A stretch of 48,013 bases of DNA from a virus, in the IMG/VR virus record IMGVR_UViG_3300032285_001364, positions 1 to 48,013 of that record; one strand, given 5' to 3'. Each line of letters begins with the position of its first letter. Position 1 is the first letter of the stretch. A program made the position numbers and the translations under genes. A model generated the notes under the pieces. That model had not been told where the DNA came from and made no database searches. It saw only the letters and a program-made list of their open reading frames with translations. This document shows, piece by piece, positions 32,836 to 42,583 of this stretch.

Positions 32836-34812
32836 ATGGCTACTTCAAAGGCTCCCAAACAACCCCATTTTCCCCATCCTCCGCTAGAGATTGGTGTACC
32901 CCAGTACCCAACCCCTAATGTCCCAGACTTTTACACAAAGAATGGGCATATCATTCTGGTTGTTAAGGAGAGCGTGGAGAAGGGGAACTATAACCCCCAG
33001 CCTCTTGATGGTAGCGTAACCTACACGGGTAGGGACGCAAACAAGTGGCCTTCTACTCTATATCTGGTCTACCAGCGTCCTACTGAAGACGCAGAGTTTG
33101 TTTACAACTACTACGCCAATGATCGCACTTTGGCATCCCAAGACCCTTGGAACTATGGTCTCGATTATAGCGCAAATAATCCAGATTACCCGATCACTAG
33201 CCGCACCTACATCACTCCTCGTAGCCAGTATTCTACGGCGGCACTAGGATCAACTGATCCCGTGTTTGGTGGGAGCCAGATCATCTCCCAGCAGAAGATG
33301 GTGGAGCTTCCAGATGACAACCCGCTTCGCTCTCGCTATGTGGCTGTGCAGAGGGTTTATGAGACGATCCCCGGCCCTGTACTGACTGGCGAGAAGCTAG
33401 ATGAGCGTGGAGATCTTGAGACGATTACCACCCAGACTGTTGCCGCTGGAACAGCCCCCGATGCAGATGGACTGCTTGTTACCCAGACTGCTGTACAGCC
33501 CGTTGATTCTGTTAAAAGCACGAAGACCAAGGGAACTGTTTCCAGCTATGCCACCCTGACTACAAAGGCAAATAAGTCTGGTTTGCTTGGAAACACCTCC
33601 ACCACGGATGACATTGTTGCCCCCAGTACAAATCCAGATACTTTAAGCACAACGGTTCTTGAGTCCACGGTAGAAGCACTTACGGCAACCAAGAGCAGGA
33701 AGCGCACCACCACATCTAGCGGCCCAACCTCATTGGGAGGTCGTGAGTACAAGGCTGGACTTCTTGGAGAAACAAACAAATCAGAGTCCATTGTTGCGGC
33801 TGGATCATATCCAGACCAACTCACGCTTTCCATTCTTGATTCAAGCGTAGAGCCAATCGACGCATATAAATCCAAGAAGACCACAATTACTGCAACAGGC
33901 CCCACACAGCTTGGTGGAGTTTCCTTGCAGGAATTTGGAATTGCGACAACTCAAGAAAAGATTGTTACCTATGGAGCGTCTCCATCAGTTGTTGATGAAA
34001 AAACAATTAAGGCAGAGGTTCAACCTATTGATCTTGCAAAATCCAAGGAAACTCTTGTTTCTTATTCCACCCTTCCTGTAATCAGCGGTTATCAGTACGA
34101 TGATTTCTTTGATGCCAATCTGGTAATATCGCGCCAGCTTGTTGAGGCTGGAGCCGCCCCTACAAGTGGGTCTAACATTCTTTCCTACAAGGATGAGCCA
34201 GTAAATCCCTATCAGTCGCAACGAGTCATTGTTTCTAGGAATGGTCATCTTCCCCCAACTAGGACGGAATATAAAACGGGAACATATACCAGCCCCCTGC
34301 TTGTGTTTGGAATAAATGTTGAGGCGGCTAATCTTGGGTGTACAAGCGCACAATCTGATGTGCGAGTAAAACTAACGCCAGTTACAAGGTCGGCGCAATC
34401 AAGGCAGACTATATTTAAGACCATTACCAGCTATTCCTATGGCCCATCTGAAACCGCTGGGGATGCCGATCTCTTTGCCCCAGAGCTGAAAGAAATTGCA
34501 TATACTGGTTATGTTATTAACTTTAATTTAGGTGGCGCATTATGTGATGAACTTCAATCACAATTTACTTATTATTACTGGAATGGTAGTGAGGTTGTTT
34601 CCGTTGTTGAAAACACCATCCCTGTTCATTATTGCACCGCTGGAGGATTGGAATACCCCAATGTTTATGAATCTTGGGATATTGGAGCTACTACAATCAG
34701 CGCAACATCTTATTACGGAATGATTGGTCAATATAAGAAAATCTCTTGGGAGGAAAGATACTGGAAGGCTGGCATCTATGAGCAAAAAGAGATACAAGTT
34801 AAATTGATCTAA
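32836..34812 (+). CDS. Virion protein with five 58-residue repeats
   Basis: 658 residues. An N-terminal domain (about 1-200; YPTPNVPDFYTKNG) is followed by five tandem repeats of about 58 residues starting near residues 201, 258, 317, 374 and 433. Each begins (I/L)V-x-x-G-x-x-P, then a Val/Glu-Pro(I/V)(D/N) step and a K-S-(K/R) element. The C-terminal domain (about 480-658) is Tyr-rich beta. Likely a tail nozzle or fibre component; beta repeats of this type form elongated shafts. Position after the giant internal protein fits a tail part. Confidence 0.6.
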   Translation: MATSKAPKQPHFPHPPLEIGVPQYPTPNVPDFYTKNGHIILVVKESVEKGNYNPQPLDGSVTYTGRDANKWPSTLYLVYQRPTEDAEFVYNYYANDRTLASQDPWNYGLDYSANNPDYPITSRTYITPRSQYSTAALGSTDPVFGGSQIISQQKMVELPDDNPLRSRYVAVQRVYETIPGPVLTGEKLDERGDLETITTQTVAAGTAPDADGLLVTQTAVQPVDSVKSTKTKGTVSSYATLTTKANKSGLLGNTSTTDDIVAPSTNPDTLSTTVLESTVEALTATKSRKRTTTSSGPTSLGGREYKAGLLGETNKSESIVAAGSYPDQLTLSILDSSVEPIDAYKSKKTTITATGPTQLGGVSLQEFGIATTQEKIVTYGASPSVVDEKTIKAEVQPIDLAKSKETLVSYSTLPVISGYQYDDFFDANLVISRQLVEAGAAPTSGSNILSYKDEPVNPYQSQRVIVSRNGHLPPTRTEYKTGTYTSPLLVFGINVEAANLGCTSAQSDVRVKLTPVTRSAQSRQTIFKTITSYSYGPSETAGDADLFAPELKEIAYTGYVINFNLGGALCDELQSQFTYYYWNGSEVVSVVENTIPVHYCTAGGLEYPNVYESWDIGATTISATSYYGMIGQYKKISWEERYWKAGIYEQKEIQVKLI

Positions 34813-35036
34813 TGGACTACTACGAATCAAATAGACCTCCAAAAGATGATTCTGGGTTAAGCGGGGGAGTCAGCTTCCAGTTCAACGGGCAGATAGCCTC
34901 CCAGCAGATTCAGAAATCTTATGTGGGGTCAAGCTATGCTGAAGTTCAGTTGCCGCAGACTATTGTTACTGTCCAAGTCTGCGTAGATGGAGTTCAGAAA
35001 AGTCTTGATGTTTATGCCGTTGGTCAACCATATTGA
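34812..35036 (+). CDS. Small virion-associated protein
   Basis: 74 residues, beta-rich (VSFQFNGQIASQQIQKSYVGSS...). Its start overlaps the preceding stop (TAATG). Likely a minor tail component or chaperone; no family recognised. Confidence 0.6.
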   Translation: MDYYESNRPPKDDSGLSGGVSFQFNGQIASQQIQKSYVGSSYAEVQLPQTIVTVQVCVDGVQKSLDVYAVGQPY

Positions 35037-35039
35037 TTT

Positions 35040-35801
35040 ATGGCTATTCAATTAGTTTCATGCTCTGGTTCTGGTGCGTCTTGCCCTCCGTGTGGTACGC
35101 CTTCTGGATGCTGTTTGTATAGTGCAGATTTATTTTGGTCAACTTCTCCAGTTTTGGCTTTATCCACAGACTCTCCCGATGAGGTAATCGTAACAGATGT
35201 AAACAGACAAGAAACTAGGACACTAACAAAAGCAACTGGTCTTGTTCCCGTAGTGGGCGACAATGTTCCTCTGGGGTCTGTTTATGCGTATAGTGATGGC
35301 AATACAGATATTACACAAAGTTGGTATATCTTTAATTATGACAACCAACCATATTGGTTTGGAAATGAAGGAGTCAATGGCGGGTATTATGATACCCAAT
35401 GTTTATCGGTCGATAGATCAGGTAACAGCGGTTGGAAAATGACAGACAATTTCCCCGACACGCTGACTATTACATATTCTGGGTATCCTTCATCACCTGT
35501 TTATGGATCAATAACCGTCACTAGGCTTAATGTTTGCCAATGGCGTGGATCGGGAACTATTAATTTGCCAGATCCTTACGGGACTCAAAATGTAACTTTG
35601 TTTTTAGAGTGGGCATCTCCCATTTCTACTGTTACATACGATCAAGTAGTATGGCAAATTGTTGTAGATGGTGACACATCCCAACTGAGTCCATTAGTTT
35701 CGTACAAATTAACAAGCAAATCGTGGGCTGGTGCTGATTTGTCAACCCCGCTAGGAACTTTTTCAAGCACGACGGCATTTGGTGTAAATGTTACCGCATG
35801 A
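35040..35801 (+). CDS. Putative tail fibre or spike protein
   Basis: 253 residues, beta-rich, with Cys-dense N-terminus (CSGSGASCPPCGTPSGCC) and abundant Tyr, Trp, Thr, Ser, Asn as in surface-exposed fibre domains. The N-terminal Cys pattern could cross-link subunits or bind a metal. No recognised family. Leader TTGATTT before ATG is repeated before the short open frame at 42584. Confidence 0.5.
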   Translation: MAIQLVSCSGSGASCPPCGTPSGCCLYSADLFWSTSPVLALSTDSPDEVIVTDVNRQETRTLTKATGLVPVVGDNVPLGSVYAYSDGNTDITQSWYIFNYDNQPYWFGNEGVNGGYYDTQCLSVDRSGNSGWKMTDNFPDTLTITYSGYPSSPVYGSITVTRLNVCQWRGSGTINLPDPYGTQNVTLFLEWASPISTVTYDQVVWQIVVDGDTSQLSPLVSYKLTSKSWAGADLSTPLGTFSSTTAFGVNVTA

Positions 35802-36175
35802 TGAACTGCCAATTTGCATCCCGCTCTGGCAACACAGGCCCATTTCGTTGTTCTATAGGCCGATTTAATGGGTCTCCCTATCTTGGAAACTGCCTTGAGT
35901 GCATCAAGCAAGGTCTAAACAAAGACGAGCCTTCCCTAGCAGAGAAAGCCAAGTCTCTAGCATCTTCCGTATCTTCTTTCGCCGCATCTGGATTTAAGAC
36001 GGCAACACAAGAGCAGTTTGCAACTAGGTTAGAAATATGCTCCTCCTGCGAGTTCTGGGTTAAAGAAGGCTTTGGAGGAACTGGCAAATGCAATAAATGC
36101 GGATGCTCGACTCAAGCAAAGCTCCGTATGGCTTCTGCAAAATGCCCTGTTGACAAATGGCAGGCAGTTCAGTAA
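35798..36175 (+). CDS. Zinc-binding phage protein
   Basis: 125 residues. N-terminal Cys pairs (NC, RC, NCLEC), a helical linker, then the block ICSSCEFW...GKCNKCGC...KLRMASAKCP (about residues 82-118), a zinc ribbon related in arrangement to the one in the 5024-5683 gene. It overlaps the fibre-like gene before it and lies just before a glycosyltransferase-like gene. Function unknown. Confidence 0.7.
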   Translation: MMNCQFASRSGNTGPFRCSIGRFNGSPYLGNCLECIKQGLNKDEPSLAEKAKSLASSVSSFAASGFKTATQEQFATRLEICSSCEFWVKEGFGGTGKCNKCGCSTQAKLRMASAKCPVDKWQAVQ

Positions 36176-36192
36176 GACATGATCTTACTGAA

Positions 36193-37185
36193 ATGATCGT
36201 CGCTATATCCTACCACGAAGGGGATCTTCCCCTAATGACCCGTTGGGCTAACCATGTTGTTCGCATTGGCCCTTATATCAACCACCACCTCGTCCTGCTC
36301 CCCGTACATGGCGTAGCCACCCAGAAGATTGAATCAATCCTCTCTGGGAGCTTTAGCAAGGTATCGGTAGAGAAGTGTCATCATTCCGAAATGGGGTGGC
36401 CCTCCTCCTGCAACAAAGCATTTGAGACGATGGCATGGGCGGCTTTCCAGAAATACAAAGCTCCCTTCCTCTGGATGGAACCAGATGCCATTCCACTAAC
36501 TCATGGATGGATCAACGACATTGAAGCTGAATATCGTGCAAAGAGTCGTCCGTTTATGGGAGACTTTGTGGAGATCCAAGGAGTGATGCCAAATGGGGTT
36601 AATCATATGAGCGGGATTGCCGTGTATCCTCCAGACCTTCCTCGTCTGGCTCCGTCTATCTTCAACAACGACACGATTGCTTGGGACATTGCCTCTGGGC
36701 CTCAAGTGATTCGCCAAATGGCTAGGACGGGTCTTATCCAGCATGACTGGGTTCCTACTAAACAATGGCGCAGGGATAAGGTAGATGCCTCTTGCGTGAA
36801 GCAGGGAGCTGTTATATACCATCCCGATAAGTTAGGCGTTCTTTTCAATGATGGTTTATCTCCGAATGGTGTGCAGGGAGATCCTGCAACAGGTGCAGAT
36901 GTGGTTGCGTCTGATCCCCATGAAACAAAGGTTAAACCTAATACAAGCACAGCCCTTAATGAAATAAGGGCGTTTCTAAATTCAGTTACTCCTAACGAGG
37001 AAGTTGACGCATTGCTTGATGCAATAATTACTCATGCAAAAAACCACCCCAAACTCAAAAAGAAAATTACCTTCAGGCTTATCGAAGGAGGAATCCTCAA
37101 AGCCCCCAAAGCCAAGAAAGTCAAGCGCACTAGAGCTAAAGTTCGCGGCTCTGTGGAAGTCGATACAGGGGCAGGAGCTAGTTGA
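36193..37185 (+). CDS. Glycosyltransferase-like protein
   Basis: 330 residues from ATG 36193 (MIVAISYHEGDLPL); a start at 36157 would overlap the zinc-ribbon gene. GT-A-like fold signs: an N-terminal strand plus HEGD, a helix with SSCNKAFETM, and WMEPDAIPL (Glu96-Asp98) in the position of the DxD motif. The last 90 residues are a separate helical and Lys-rich tail, and its DNA is shared in another frame by the next gene (37034 onwards). Possibly glycosylates a virion protein. Confidence 0.65.
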   Translation: MIVAISYHEGDLPLMTRWANHVVRIGPYINHHLVLLPVHGVATQKIESILSGSFSKVSVEKCHHSEMGWPSSCNKAFETMAWAAFQKYKAPFLWMEPDAIPLTHGWINDIEAEYRAKSRPFMGDFVEIQGVMPNGVNHMSGIAVYPPDLPRLAPSIFNNDTIAWDIASGPQVIRQMARTGLIQHDWVPTKQWRRDKVDASCVKQGAVIYHPDKLGVLFNDGLSPNGVQGDPATGADVVASDPHETKVKPNTSTALNEIRAFLNSVTPNEEVDALLDAIITHAKNHPKLKKKITFRLIEGGILKAPKAKKVKRTRAKVRGSVEVDTGAGAS

Positions 37186-37447
37186 GGAGCATAGGTTCCA
37201 TCCTGTAAGGAAGTGGAGGCTGGATTTTGCTAACCTCGATCACAAGGTTGGTATTGAGATTGAAGGAGGCGTTTGGTCTGGTGGAAGGCACACCAGAGGG
37301 GCAGGATATTCCAAGGACGCAGAGAAATACAACGAAGCCATTTTCGAGGGGTGGACGATCTTTAGACTCGTCGGAAGCCAGATCACACTTGAGGCTTGCC
37401 GCAGAATTAAAGCATATATTGAAGAGAAGAAATCATTGACAGATTGA
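37034..37447 (+). CDS. DUF559-like PD-(D/E)XK endonuclease
   Basis: 137 residues. A basic N-terminus, then an endonuclease fold with WRLDFA (Asp64) and VGIEIEGGVW (Glu75, Glu77), and a terminal WTIFRLVGSQI helix, as in Vsr/DUF559-type nucleases. Its first 152 bases overlap the glycosyltransferase gene in a different frame, so its start may be later. Neighbouring another endonuclease gene, it may belong to a mobile intron-less homing cassette. Confidence 0.7.
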   Translation: MQKTTPNSKRKLPSGLSKEESSKPPKPRKSSALELKFAALWKSIQGQELVEEHRFHPVRKWRLDFANLDHKVGIEIEGGVWSGGRHTRGAGYSKDAEKYNEAIFEGWTIFRLVGSQITLEACRRIKAYIEEKKSLTD

Positions 37448-37470
37448 TCTGTTTGTGTCATGGTAGATCC

Positions 37471-38094
37471 ATGAAACTAAAACGAGGAACAGTCAGAGAA
37501 GATGGAATGGTGTTCATGCATATGGTGCGTGGAAAGGAATACTGGGCGACTCCAGAAAAGTATGATGATTTGAAAAGCAGGGATAAGAAGGTTCAGTCAG
37601 AGTGGAGAAAAGAAAACAAAGATATTGTTTCTGAAAGGAACAAGGCTTGGAGAGAAGCTAATTTAGAAAAAAACAAGGCATATATTAAAGAATGGATTTC
37701 TAAAAACAAAGAAAAAGTAAATAAAAGCAAGCGTGAATGGAACAAAAGAAACCAAGATAAAATAAAAGCGTCCATTCAAAGAAGAAAAGAAAAAGATCTT
37801 GATGGGTATAATACCATGAAAAGAATGGCATCTGCAAAACGCAGGGCTATAAAATTTTCAAGATTACACCCAAATCATAATTTTGAAATAGAGCGAGTTC
37901 TTTCAGAGCAATGCAAATCTCTTTACAAGAGGTTCGGCATTAGATTTGAGGTAGATCACATTGTTCCTCTTGCTGAAGGAGGCTGGCATCATCACTTAAA
38001 TCTCCATGTTATTCCTATGGCTTGGAACAGGAGGAAGCATACAAAAGGGCTAGAATCATTGCCAGAATGTTGGAATCCTTTATTTAGGTGTTAA
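37471..38094 (+). CDS. HNH endonuclease
   Basis: 207 residues from ATG 37471; the frame is open to a TTG at 37444, which is less likely. A Lys-rich, repetitive helical region (about 45-120; KENKD, EANLEKNKAYIKEW, SKNKEKVNKSKREW) precedes the HNH module: VDHIVPLAEGG (about 161-171), HLNLHVI and AWNRRKH. Free-standing phage HNH genes of this type are often homing endonucleases. It sits directly before the capsid gene leader. Confidence 0.85.
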   Translation: MKLKRGTVREDGMVFMHMVRGKEYWATPEKYDDLKSRDKKVQSEWRKENKDIVSERNKAWREANLEKNKAYIKEWISKNKEKVNKSKREWNKRNQDKIKASIQRRKEKDLDGYNTMKRMASAKRRAIKFSRLHPNHNFEIERVLSEQCKSLYKRFGIRFEVDHIVPLAEGGWHHHLNLHVIPMAWNRRKHTKGLESLPECWNPLFRC

Positions 38095-38111
38095 AATCCC
38101 GTTGCTTTATT

Positions 38112-38215
38112 ACCCACTTTTGGGTTAGTAGCTGTTTTGCGTAGCGGGACTCGCACCCGTAAATATAGGGCGTTATTGGAAAAGTCGCTCGATTCCAAAA
38201 CAAACTTGGAGAGCG
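38112..38215 (+). promoter_or_regulatory. Structured leader of capsid gene
   Basis: Between the HNH gene and the capsid gene (38095-38263) several hairpins can form: ACCCA/TGGGT (38112-38125), GCGGG/CCCGT (38144-38160, seven-base loop), and either TTGGAA/TTCCAA (38076+100 to 38098+100, i.e. 38176-38198) or the stronger CGCTC-TCCAA/TTGGA-GAGCG (38186-38215, three-base bulge). The last two share bases 38193-38198 and exclude each other, like an attenuator. The DNA before ATG 38264 is very AT-rich with no Shine-Dalgarno. Confidence 0.45.
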
Positions 38216-38263
38216 CATTCACTTGCACTTTTCAAAAACCTAACAACAAATAATTTATATTAT

Positions 38264-39550
38264 ATGGCTTCTATTTCTTGCAGTACAGTTAATGACCTTT
38301 TTAGCAGGGAGACCAACAGGTTCTCCGTCGATGTTTGGGAACGATACAGTGTCGATGGCCCATGGGGTCGTCTCACCCGTGTTGGCAAATTCCCGCAGGG
38401 AATGGGTACTACCTTGACCGAAATCACGGTTGAGCGAGTCCTTTCCGGCAGTTTTGAAAACAGCTGGGCAAATGTTGGCACATCTGGTGATGGCATCGCC
38501 GATGGCAATGTCTCCAATGGTTGCGTTCCTAATCCTACGAATCTGTCCTTTGGTCAGACCTATCGTACTTGGAACCTCCAGACCCAGAGCTACCAGACCC
38601 CTTGCATCTGCTTGGACGATCTGAAGACCTCCTTCCAGATTGAGTCCCAGATTGCCAAGACGGTTGAACAGCTCACCCAGCTCACCAAGACCGTTCTGGA
38701 TAACCGCCGTCGTTCGGCTTATCTCCAGATCACCAACAAGATCCAGTCTGGATACAACACGGAGTACAGCTTCAACAGCAACTCCAGCATCCCCTCCACG
38801 GCAAGTGGTGGCGATCTGAACTACTGCGTCAATGGCACTTCGGTTGGCCTCCCCGCCCCGACCTATCAGCTCTCGCAGGATCAGCTCGACGAGCTTCGCG
38901 TCGTCCTCATCCGTGATGGTGCTGGACACAATGCGCTTGGTAAGGAGAATGGTGCGCCTGTCCTCGGACTTGTCACCTCCCCCGAAACCAGCCGTCAGCT
39001 CCTCCGTAACAACGCAGATCTCCGTCAGGACATCCGCTATGCTACGCCTAGTGAGCTTATCGCTCCCCTCGGTGTGGATCGTAGCTTCCAAGGCTACTAC
39101 CACCTCGTCGATATGGAGGTTCCTCGCTTCACCTACAGCACCCCGACCTACAACAGCTCTGGGGTTCTTACGGCTGGAGGATGGACGCAGATCTATCCTT
39201 TCGTGTCCACAAGCACGAACAAGGGTCTGCGCTGGGATCACAATCCCGCCTATGATGTTGCCCCTTACGAGGCGGCTTTCATCTTCCACCCCGATGTGTA
39301 CGAGGAAGCAGTCCAGCAGGTTGGCCCCAACATCCCCGGAGCCGCCTTCGACGACTATCCGTACTACTACAGCGGTCAGTTCTTCTGGCTCAACATCCGT
39401 GATGCCGTGCAGAACCCGCTGGGCAAGATCGGTCGCTGGTTGGCTGTGTTCCAGAATGGAACCCGCCCCATCGCCCCGTACCTCGGTCGCACCATCATCC
39501 ACAAGCGTTGCGCTAACGACTACGCTCAAGTGGGTTGCACCAACAGCTAA
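38264..39550 (+). CDS. Major capsid protein
   Basis: 428 residues, Ser/Thr/Asn/Tyr-rich with high-quality codon use (the antisense and +1 frames are also open over long stretches, a sign of strong codon bias). N-terminal arm, a long helix (QIESQIAKTVEQLTQLTKTVLDNRRRSAYLQI, about 125-156) as in the HK97-fold spine helix, and a beta-rich remainder. It is a single-gene unit: structured leader before, strong terminator after, as expected for the most abundant virion protein. Assigned from size, composition and context. Confidence 0.8.
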   Translation: MASISCSTVNDLFSRETNRFSVDVWERYSVDGPWGRLTRVGKFPQGMGTTLTEITVERVLSGSFENSWANVGTSGDGIADGNVSNGCVPNPTNLSFGQTYRTWNLQTQSYQTPCICLDDLKTSFQIESQIAKTVEQLTQLTKTVLDNRRRSAYLQITNKIQSGYNTEYSFNSNSSIPSTASGGDLNYCVNGTSVGLPAPTYQLSQDQLDELRVVLIRDGAGHNALGKENGAPVLGLVTSPETSRQLLRNNADLRQDIRYATPSELIAPLGVDRSFQGYYHLVDMEVPRFTYSTPTYNSSGVLTAGGWTQIYPFVSTSTNKGLRWDHNPAYDVAPYEAAFIFHPDVYEEAVQQVGPNIPGAAFDDYPYYYSGQFFWLNIRDAVQNPLGKIGRWLAVFQNGTRPIAPYLGRTIIHKRCANDYAQVGCTNS

Positions 39551-39573
39551 TAGCTGATCGGTAATTCAAGAGA

Positions 39574-39606
39574 GGGCCATCCAGAAATGGGTGGCCCTTT
39601 TCTTTT
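39574..39606 (+). terminator. Rho-independent terminator after capsid gene
   Basis: GGGCCATCC (39574-39582) pairs with GGGTGGCCC (39589-39597), nine pairs with one T-G, loop AGAAAT, followed by TTTTCTTTT. Confidence 0.92.
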
Positions 39607-39650
39607 CCCCCTTGAGATTTGAATTTGTTTAGTGCTTAATTAAAAGCCCC

Positions 39651-39989
39651 ATGTCTGCCGCTACCTACAACATCTTGATTGAGCAGAATGCTAACTTTTC
39701 CATCTCTGTTACTGTGCAAGATGGTAGTGGTAATCCGATTGATTTGACAGGGAACACGATTGAAAGCCAGATAAGGGAATACCCTACTGGTATTATATTT
39801 GATAATTTTGAGATCAATGTGACTAATGCATCGCAAGGACAATTCACATTGAGTTTAAGCGCGAGTCAAACATTGGCATTGCCTGTTATTGGTATGGAGT
39901 ATGATGTTCTTATGACTCTTTCTGACGGGGTTACAAAGCAAAGGCTTATGGAGGGCAAAATAAGCATTTCGGAGCCTATTACGCAATGA
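39651..39989 (+). CDS. Beta-domain fibre-associated protein
   Basis: 112 residues, all-beta (ATYNILIEQNANFSISVTVQDGSGNPIDLTG), resembling the Ig-like or BppU-type N-terminal domains that attach receptor-binding fibres. Its stop overlaps the start of the collagen-like fibre, so it is probably the fibre's connector. Confidence 0.65.
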   Translation: MSAATYNILIEQNANFSISVTVQDGSGNPIDLTGNTIESQIREYPTGIIFDNFEINVTNASQGQFTLSLSASQTLALPVIGMEYDVLMTLSDGVTKQRLMEGKISISEPITQ

Positions 39990-42580
39990 GTGATGTTACC
40001 CTTCAAGTAGTTGATAATTATTCTGTTTTGATAAAAACAGCTGTTGGTGTTCCGGGCATCCAAGGCCCGATTGGCCCACAGGGAATACAAGGAATTGAAG
40101 GCCCCGTTGGAGCAACTGGATCTCAAGGGCCTGCTGGGGAAACTGGGCCACAAGGGCCTGCTGGAACTGGTATTAACTTTAAGGGGCAAGTATCTACAAG
40201 CTCTCAACTCCCTCCCTCTGGAAATACTACGGGAGATTCTTACATTGTTGAAGACACATTACATTTTTGGATTTGGAATGGTTCAATCTGGGTAGATTCT
40301 GGCCCAGCCTTGCAGGGGCCTCAAGGGCCACAGGGGCCTGTTGGAGCAACTGGGCCTACTGGTTCCCAAGGATCTCAAGGGCCTGCTGGATCGACTGGGC
40401 CTACTGGGCCGCAGGGAATCCAAGGTGTTGCTGGGCCTTCTGGTGACACAGGCACCGTGGGGCCGCAAGGGCCTATTGGGCCGCAAGGAATCCAAGGCCC
40501 GATTGGTCACGGAATTGTTTTTAAGGGGAGCGTTTCCTCAAGCTCCGCATTGCCTTCATCTGGCAATACGAATGGTGATGCTTATATTACCACAGACACA
40601 TTGCATTTTTGGATTTGGGATGGGTCTTCTTGGGTTGACGGAGGGGCATCTACGCAAGGGCCTCAAGGCCCCGTTGGATCGCAAGGCCCCGCTGGGGCGC
40701 AAGGGATTCAAGGAATCCAAGGGCCGCAGGGTTTGACTGGTGCGACTGGTGCTGTAGGCCCAGCTGGCCCTAAAGGAGATAAGGGGGACAAAGGAGATAC
40801 GGGATCTCAAGGAATCCAAGGAATCCAAGGGCAAACAGGCCCACAAGGACAGCAGGGAATCCCCGGTGCTGGAATTATTTTTAAGGGAAATGTTGCTACA
40901 AGTGCAGATCTTCCTAGCTCTGGAAACACAAATGGAGATTCTTATATCACCCTAGATACATTCCATTTTTGGGTTTGGAATAGTGGTGTTTGGGTTGATG
41001 GAGGTGTGTCTGTAAAAGGGCCGCAGGGGTCGCAAGGCATTCAAGGCCCTAAAGGAGATACTGGTTCCCAAGGCATTCAAGGAATCCAAGGCCCCGTGGG
41101 GCCGCGAGGAATACAAGGCATTCAAGGATTGGAAGGCCCTCAAGGAATCAAGGGAGATACTGGATCGCGGGGGCCTCAAGGATTAACTGGGACGCAAGGG
41201 CCTGTTGGCCCCCAAGGAGTTCATGGACAAGATGGGGCGCAAGGCCCTCAAGGGATTCAAGGCCCTGCTGGAGCCAATGGATTAAACGGATATTCTGTTC
41301 TTCATGGAGTTGGTGCGCCAGATATTTCCATTGGAAGAAACGGGGATTTTTACATAGACACCCATGCAAATAATATCTACGGCCCTAGAGAATTTGATGA
41401 ATGGGGGAATCCCACATCTATAGTTGGGCCTCAAGGAATCCAAGGCATTCAAGGGCCTACGGGGCCGCAGGGGCCTGAAGGCCCTCAAGGGCCGAGTGGA
41501 TCAAGCTATGATTGGGTTCAGTCATCTGGAGCAATATTCAATTCAACTTTAAGCGGAACTTTAGCTTCGTCCTATAAAGTTGAAGGGGTATCACTTGAGA
41601 AACGACTTTCATCAGAAACTTTATCTACGACGCATAAAGTAAATGGGATTGAATTTATAGATTCCCTGTCATCTGAAAGAAAATCATCTTTTTTGGATTC
41701 TGGTAGTCTCAATTTGACTGACTCATTATCTTCGGGGGCAAAAACGGCAAACCTTCAGCTTTCTGGTTTGTCTTTATCTGATTCTCTCTCTACAGAGAGA
41801 AGGGAAGCAACCTATTCTCTTTCTGGAGTTTCTTTGTCAGATTTTCTTTCTTCGGAGACAAAAACAGCCAGTATTTCATCTTCTGCTATTTCGTTTGCAG
41901 ACAATCTCACTTCAGAGGTTAAAACTGCCAATTACGGAATTGATTCTATTTCTATTAGCGATTCCCTGTCTGGGAATTCAAGTTTACTTTCAGCTTCATC
42001 GTCGTCCGTTGAATTGGTAAATTCAAATGGAACATCATCTAACCTAACAACAAATAATCTTTCTTTTGGAAGTGCTTTTACTTCTTCTAATTACGGGCTT
42101 ACAAATCTAACAATATCCAACCCGTATGCGACTATTAGTGGGTCTTCATTAACGGGAACCAGCTTTGTTGGAACGGCTAATGGATTGTCGTTAATAGACT
42201 CAATTTCAACGCTTTCCGCATCAACTTCTGAATTGCTTATTTCAGATGGTCTTTCCACTCTTGATGGAACATCTTCTCATTTAGCGGTACAGGATTCTTC
42301 TCAAAATCAAACTGCACTTTCTTCTACTGTTGTAAATTTATCTAACGGCGATAACACAAATGTAATATCTTTGGTAATCCCAAATGGAGGAAGCTCTGTT
42401 CCTTTTCTTGGGATTAAACAAGATTATCAAAGCGACACATTATATCCCTATAGGACTGTTATTATGACAGTTCCAGTTGATTCTTCTGGAAGTTTAAGAT
42501 CTGCAACATGGCAGGAAGTTGATGTTTGTTCTAATGGACAAACAAAGAAAATGATGATACTTGGGACAGCCCCTTATTGA
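39986..42580 (+). CDS. Collagen-like tail fibre
   Basis: 864 residues. An N-terminal attachment strand, then long Gly-X-Y collagen-like blocks (about residues 24-60, 110-175, 225-293, 340-430, 470-505) interrupted by copies of a 45-residue beta module (FKG...SGNTxGDxY...HFW(I/V)W...WVDGG) near residues 63, 176 and 295 and a diverged one near 432. Residues about 513-672 are eight tandem 20-residue repeats centred on (S/D)xLSSExK. A final domain (about 780-864) is globular beta. Trimeric fibre for host recognition. Stop precedes a gap of 100 bases. Confidence 0.9.
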   Translation: MSDVTLQVVDNYSVLIKTAVGVPGIQGPIGPQGIQGIEGPVGATGSQGPAGETGPQGPAGTGINFKGQVSTSSQLPPSGNTTGDSYIVEDTLHFWIWNGSIWVDSGPALQGPQGPQGPVGATGPTGSQGSQGPAGSTGPTGPQGIQGVAGPSGDTGTVGPQGPIGPQGIQGPIGHGIVFKGSVSSSSALPSSGNTNGDAYITTDTLHFWIWDGSSWVDGGASTQGPQGPVGSQGPAGAQGIQGIQGPQGLTGATGAVGPAGPKGDKGDKGDTGSQGIQGIQGQTGPQGQQGIPGAGIIFKGNVATSADLPSSGNTNGDSYITLDTFHFWVWNSGVWVDGGVSVKGPQGSQGIQGPKGDTGSQGIQGIQGPVGPRGIQGIQGLEGPQGIKGDTGSRGPQGLTGTQGPVGPQGVHGQDGAQGPQGIQGPAGANGLNGYSVLHGVGAPDISIGRNGDFYIDTHANNIYGPREFDEWGNPTSIVGPQGIQGIQGPTGPQGPEGPQGPSGSSYDWVQSSGAIFNSTLSGTLASSYKVEGVSLEKRLSSETLSTTHKVNGIEFIDSLSSERKSSFLDSGSLNLTDSLSSGAKTANLQLSGLSLSDSLSTERREATYSLSGVSLSDFLSSETKTASISSSAISFADNLTSEVKTANYGIDSISISDSLSGNSSLLSASSSSVELVNSNGTSSNLTTNNLSFGSAFTSSNYGLTNLTISNPYATISGSSLTGTSFVGTANGLSLIDSISTLSASTSELLISDGLSTLDGTSSHLAVQDSSQNQTALSSTVVNLSNGDNTNVISLVIPNGGSSVPFLGIKQDYQSDTLYPYRTVIMTVPVDSSGSLRSATWQEVDVCSNGQTKKMMILGTAPY

Positions 42581-42583
42581 TTT

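Noticed and set aside
38135-38220. Second tRNA before the capsid gene
   Set aside because: One 5-7-5 arm is present, but no acceptor stem or full cloverleaf could be drawn on either strand.
38255-39529. 424-residue open frame antisense to the capsid gene
   Set aside because: It mirrors the capsid codon bias (GC-rich third positions give few antisense stops), has Val/Gly/Glu-rich composition and no start context.
38832-39557. 241-residue frame overlapping the capsid gene
   Set aside because: Ser/Arg/Thr low-complexity shadow of the capsid frame.
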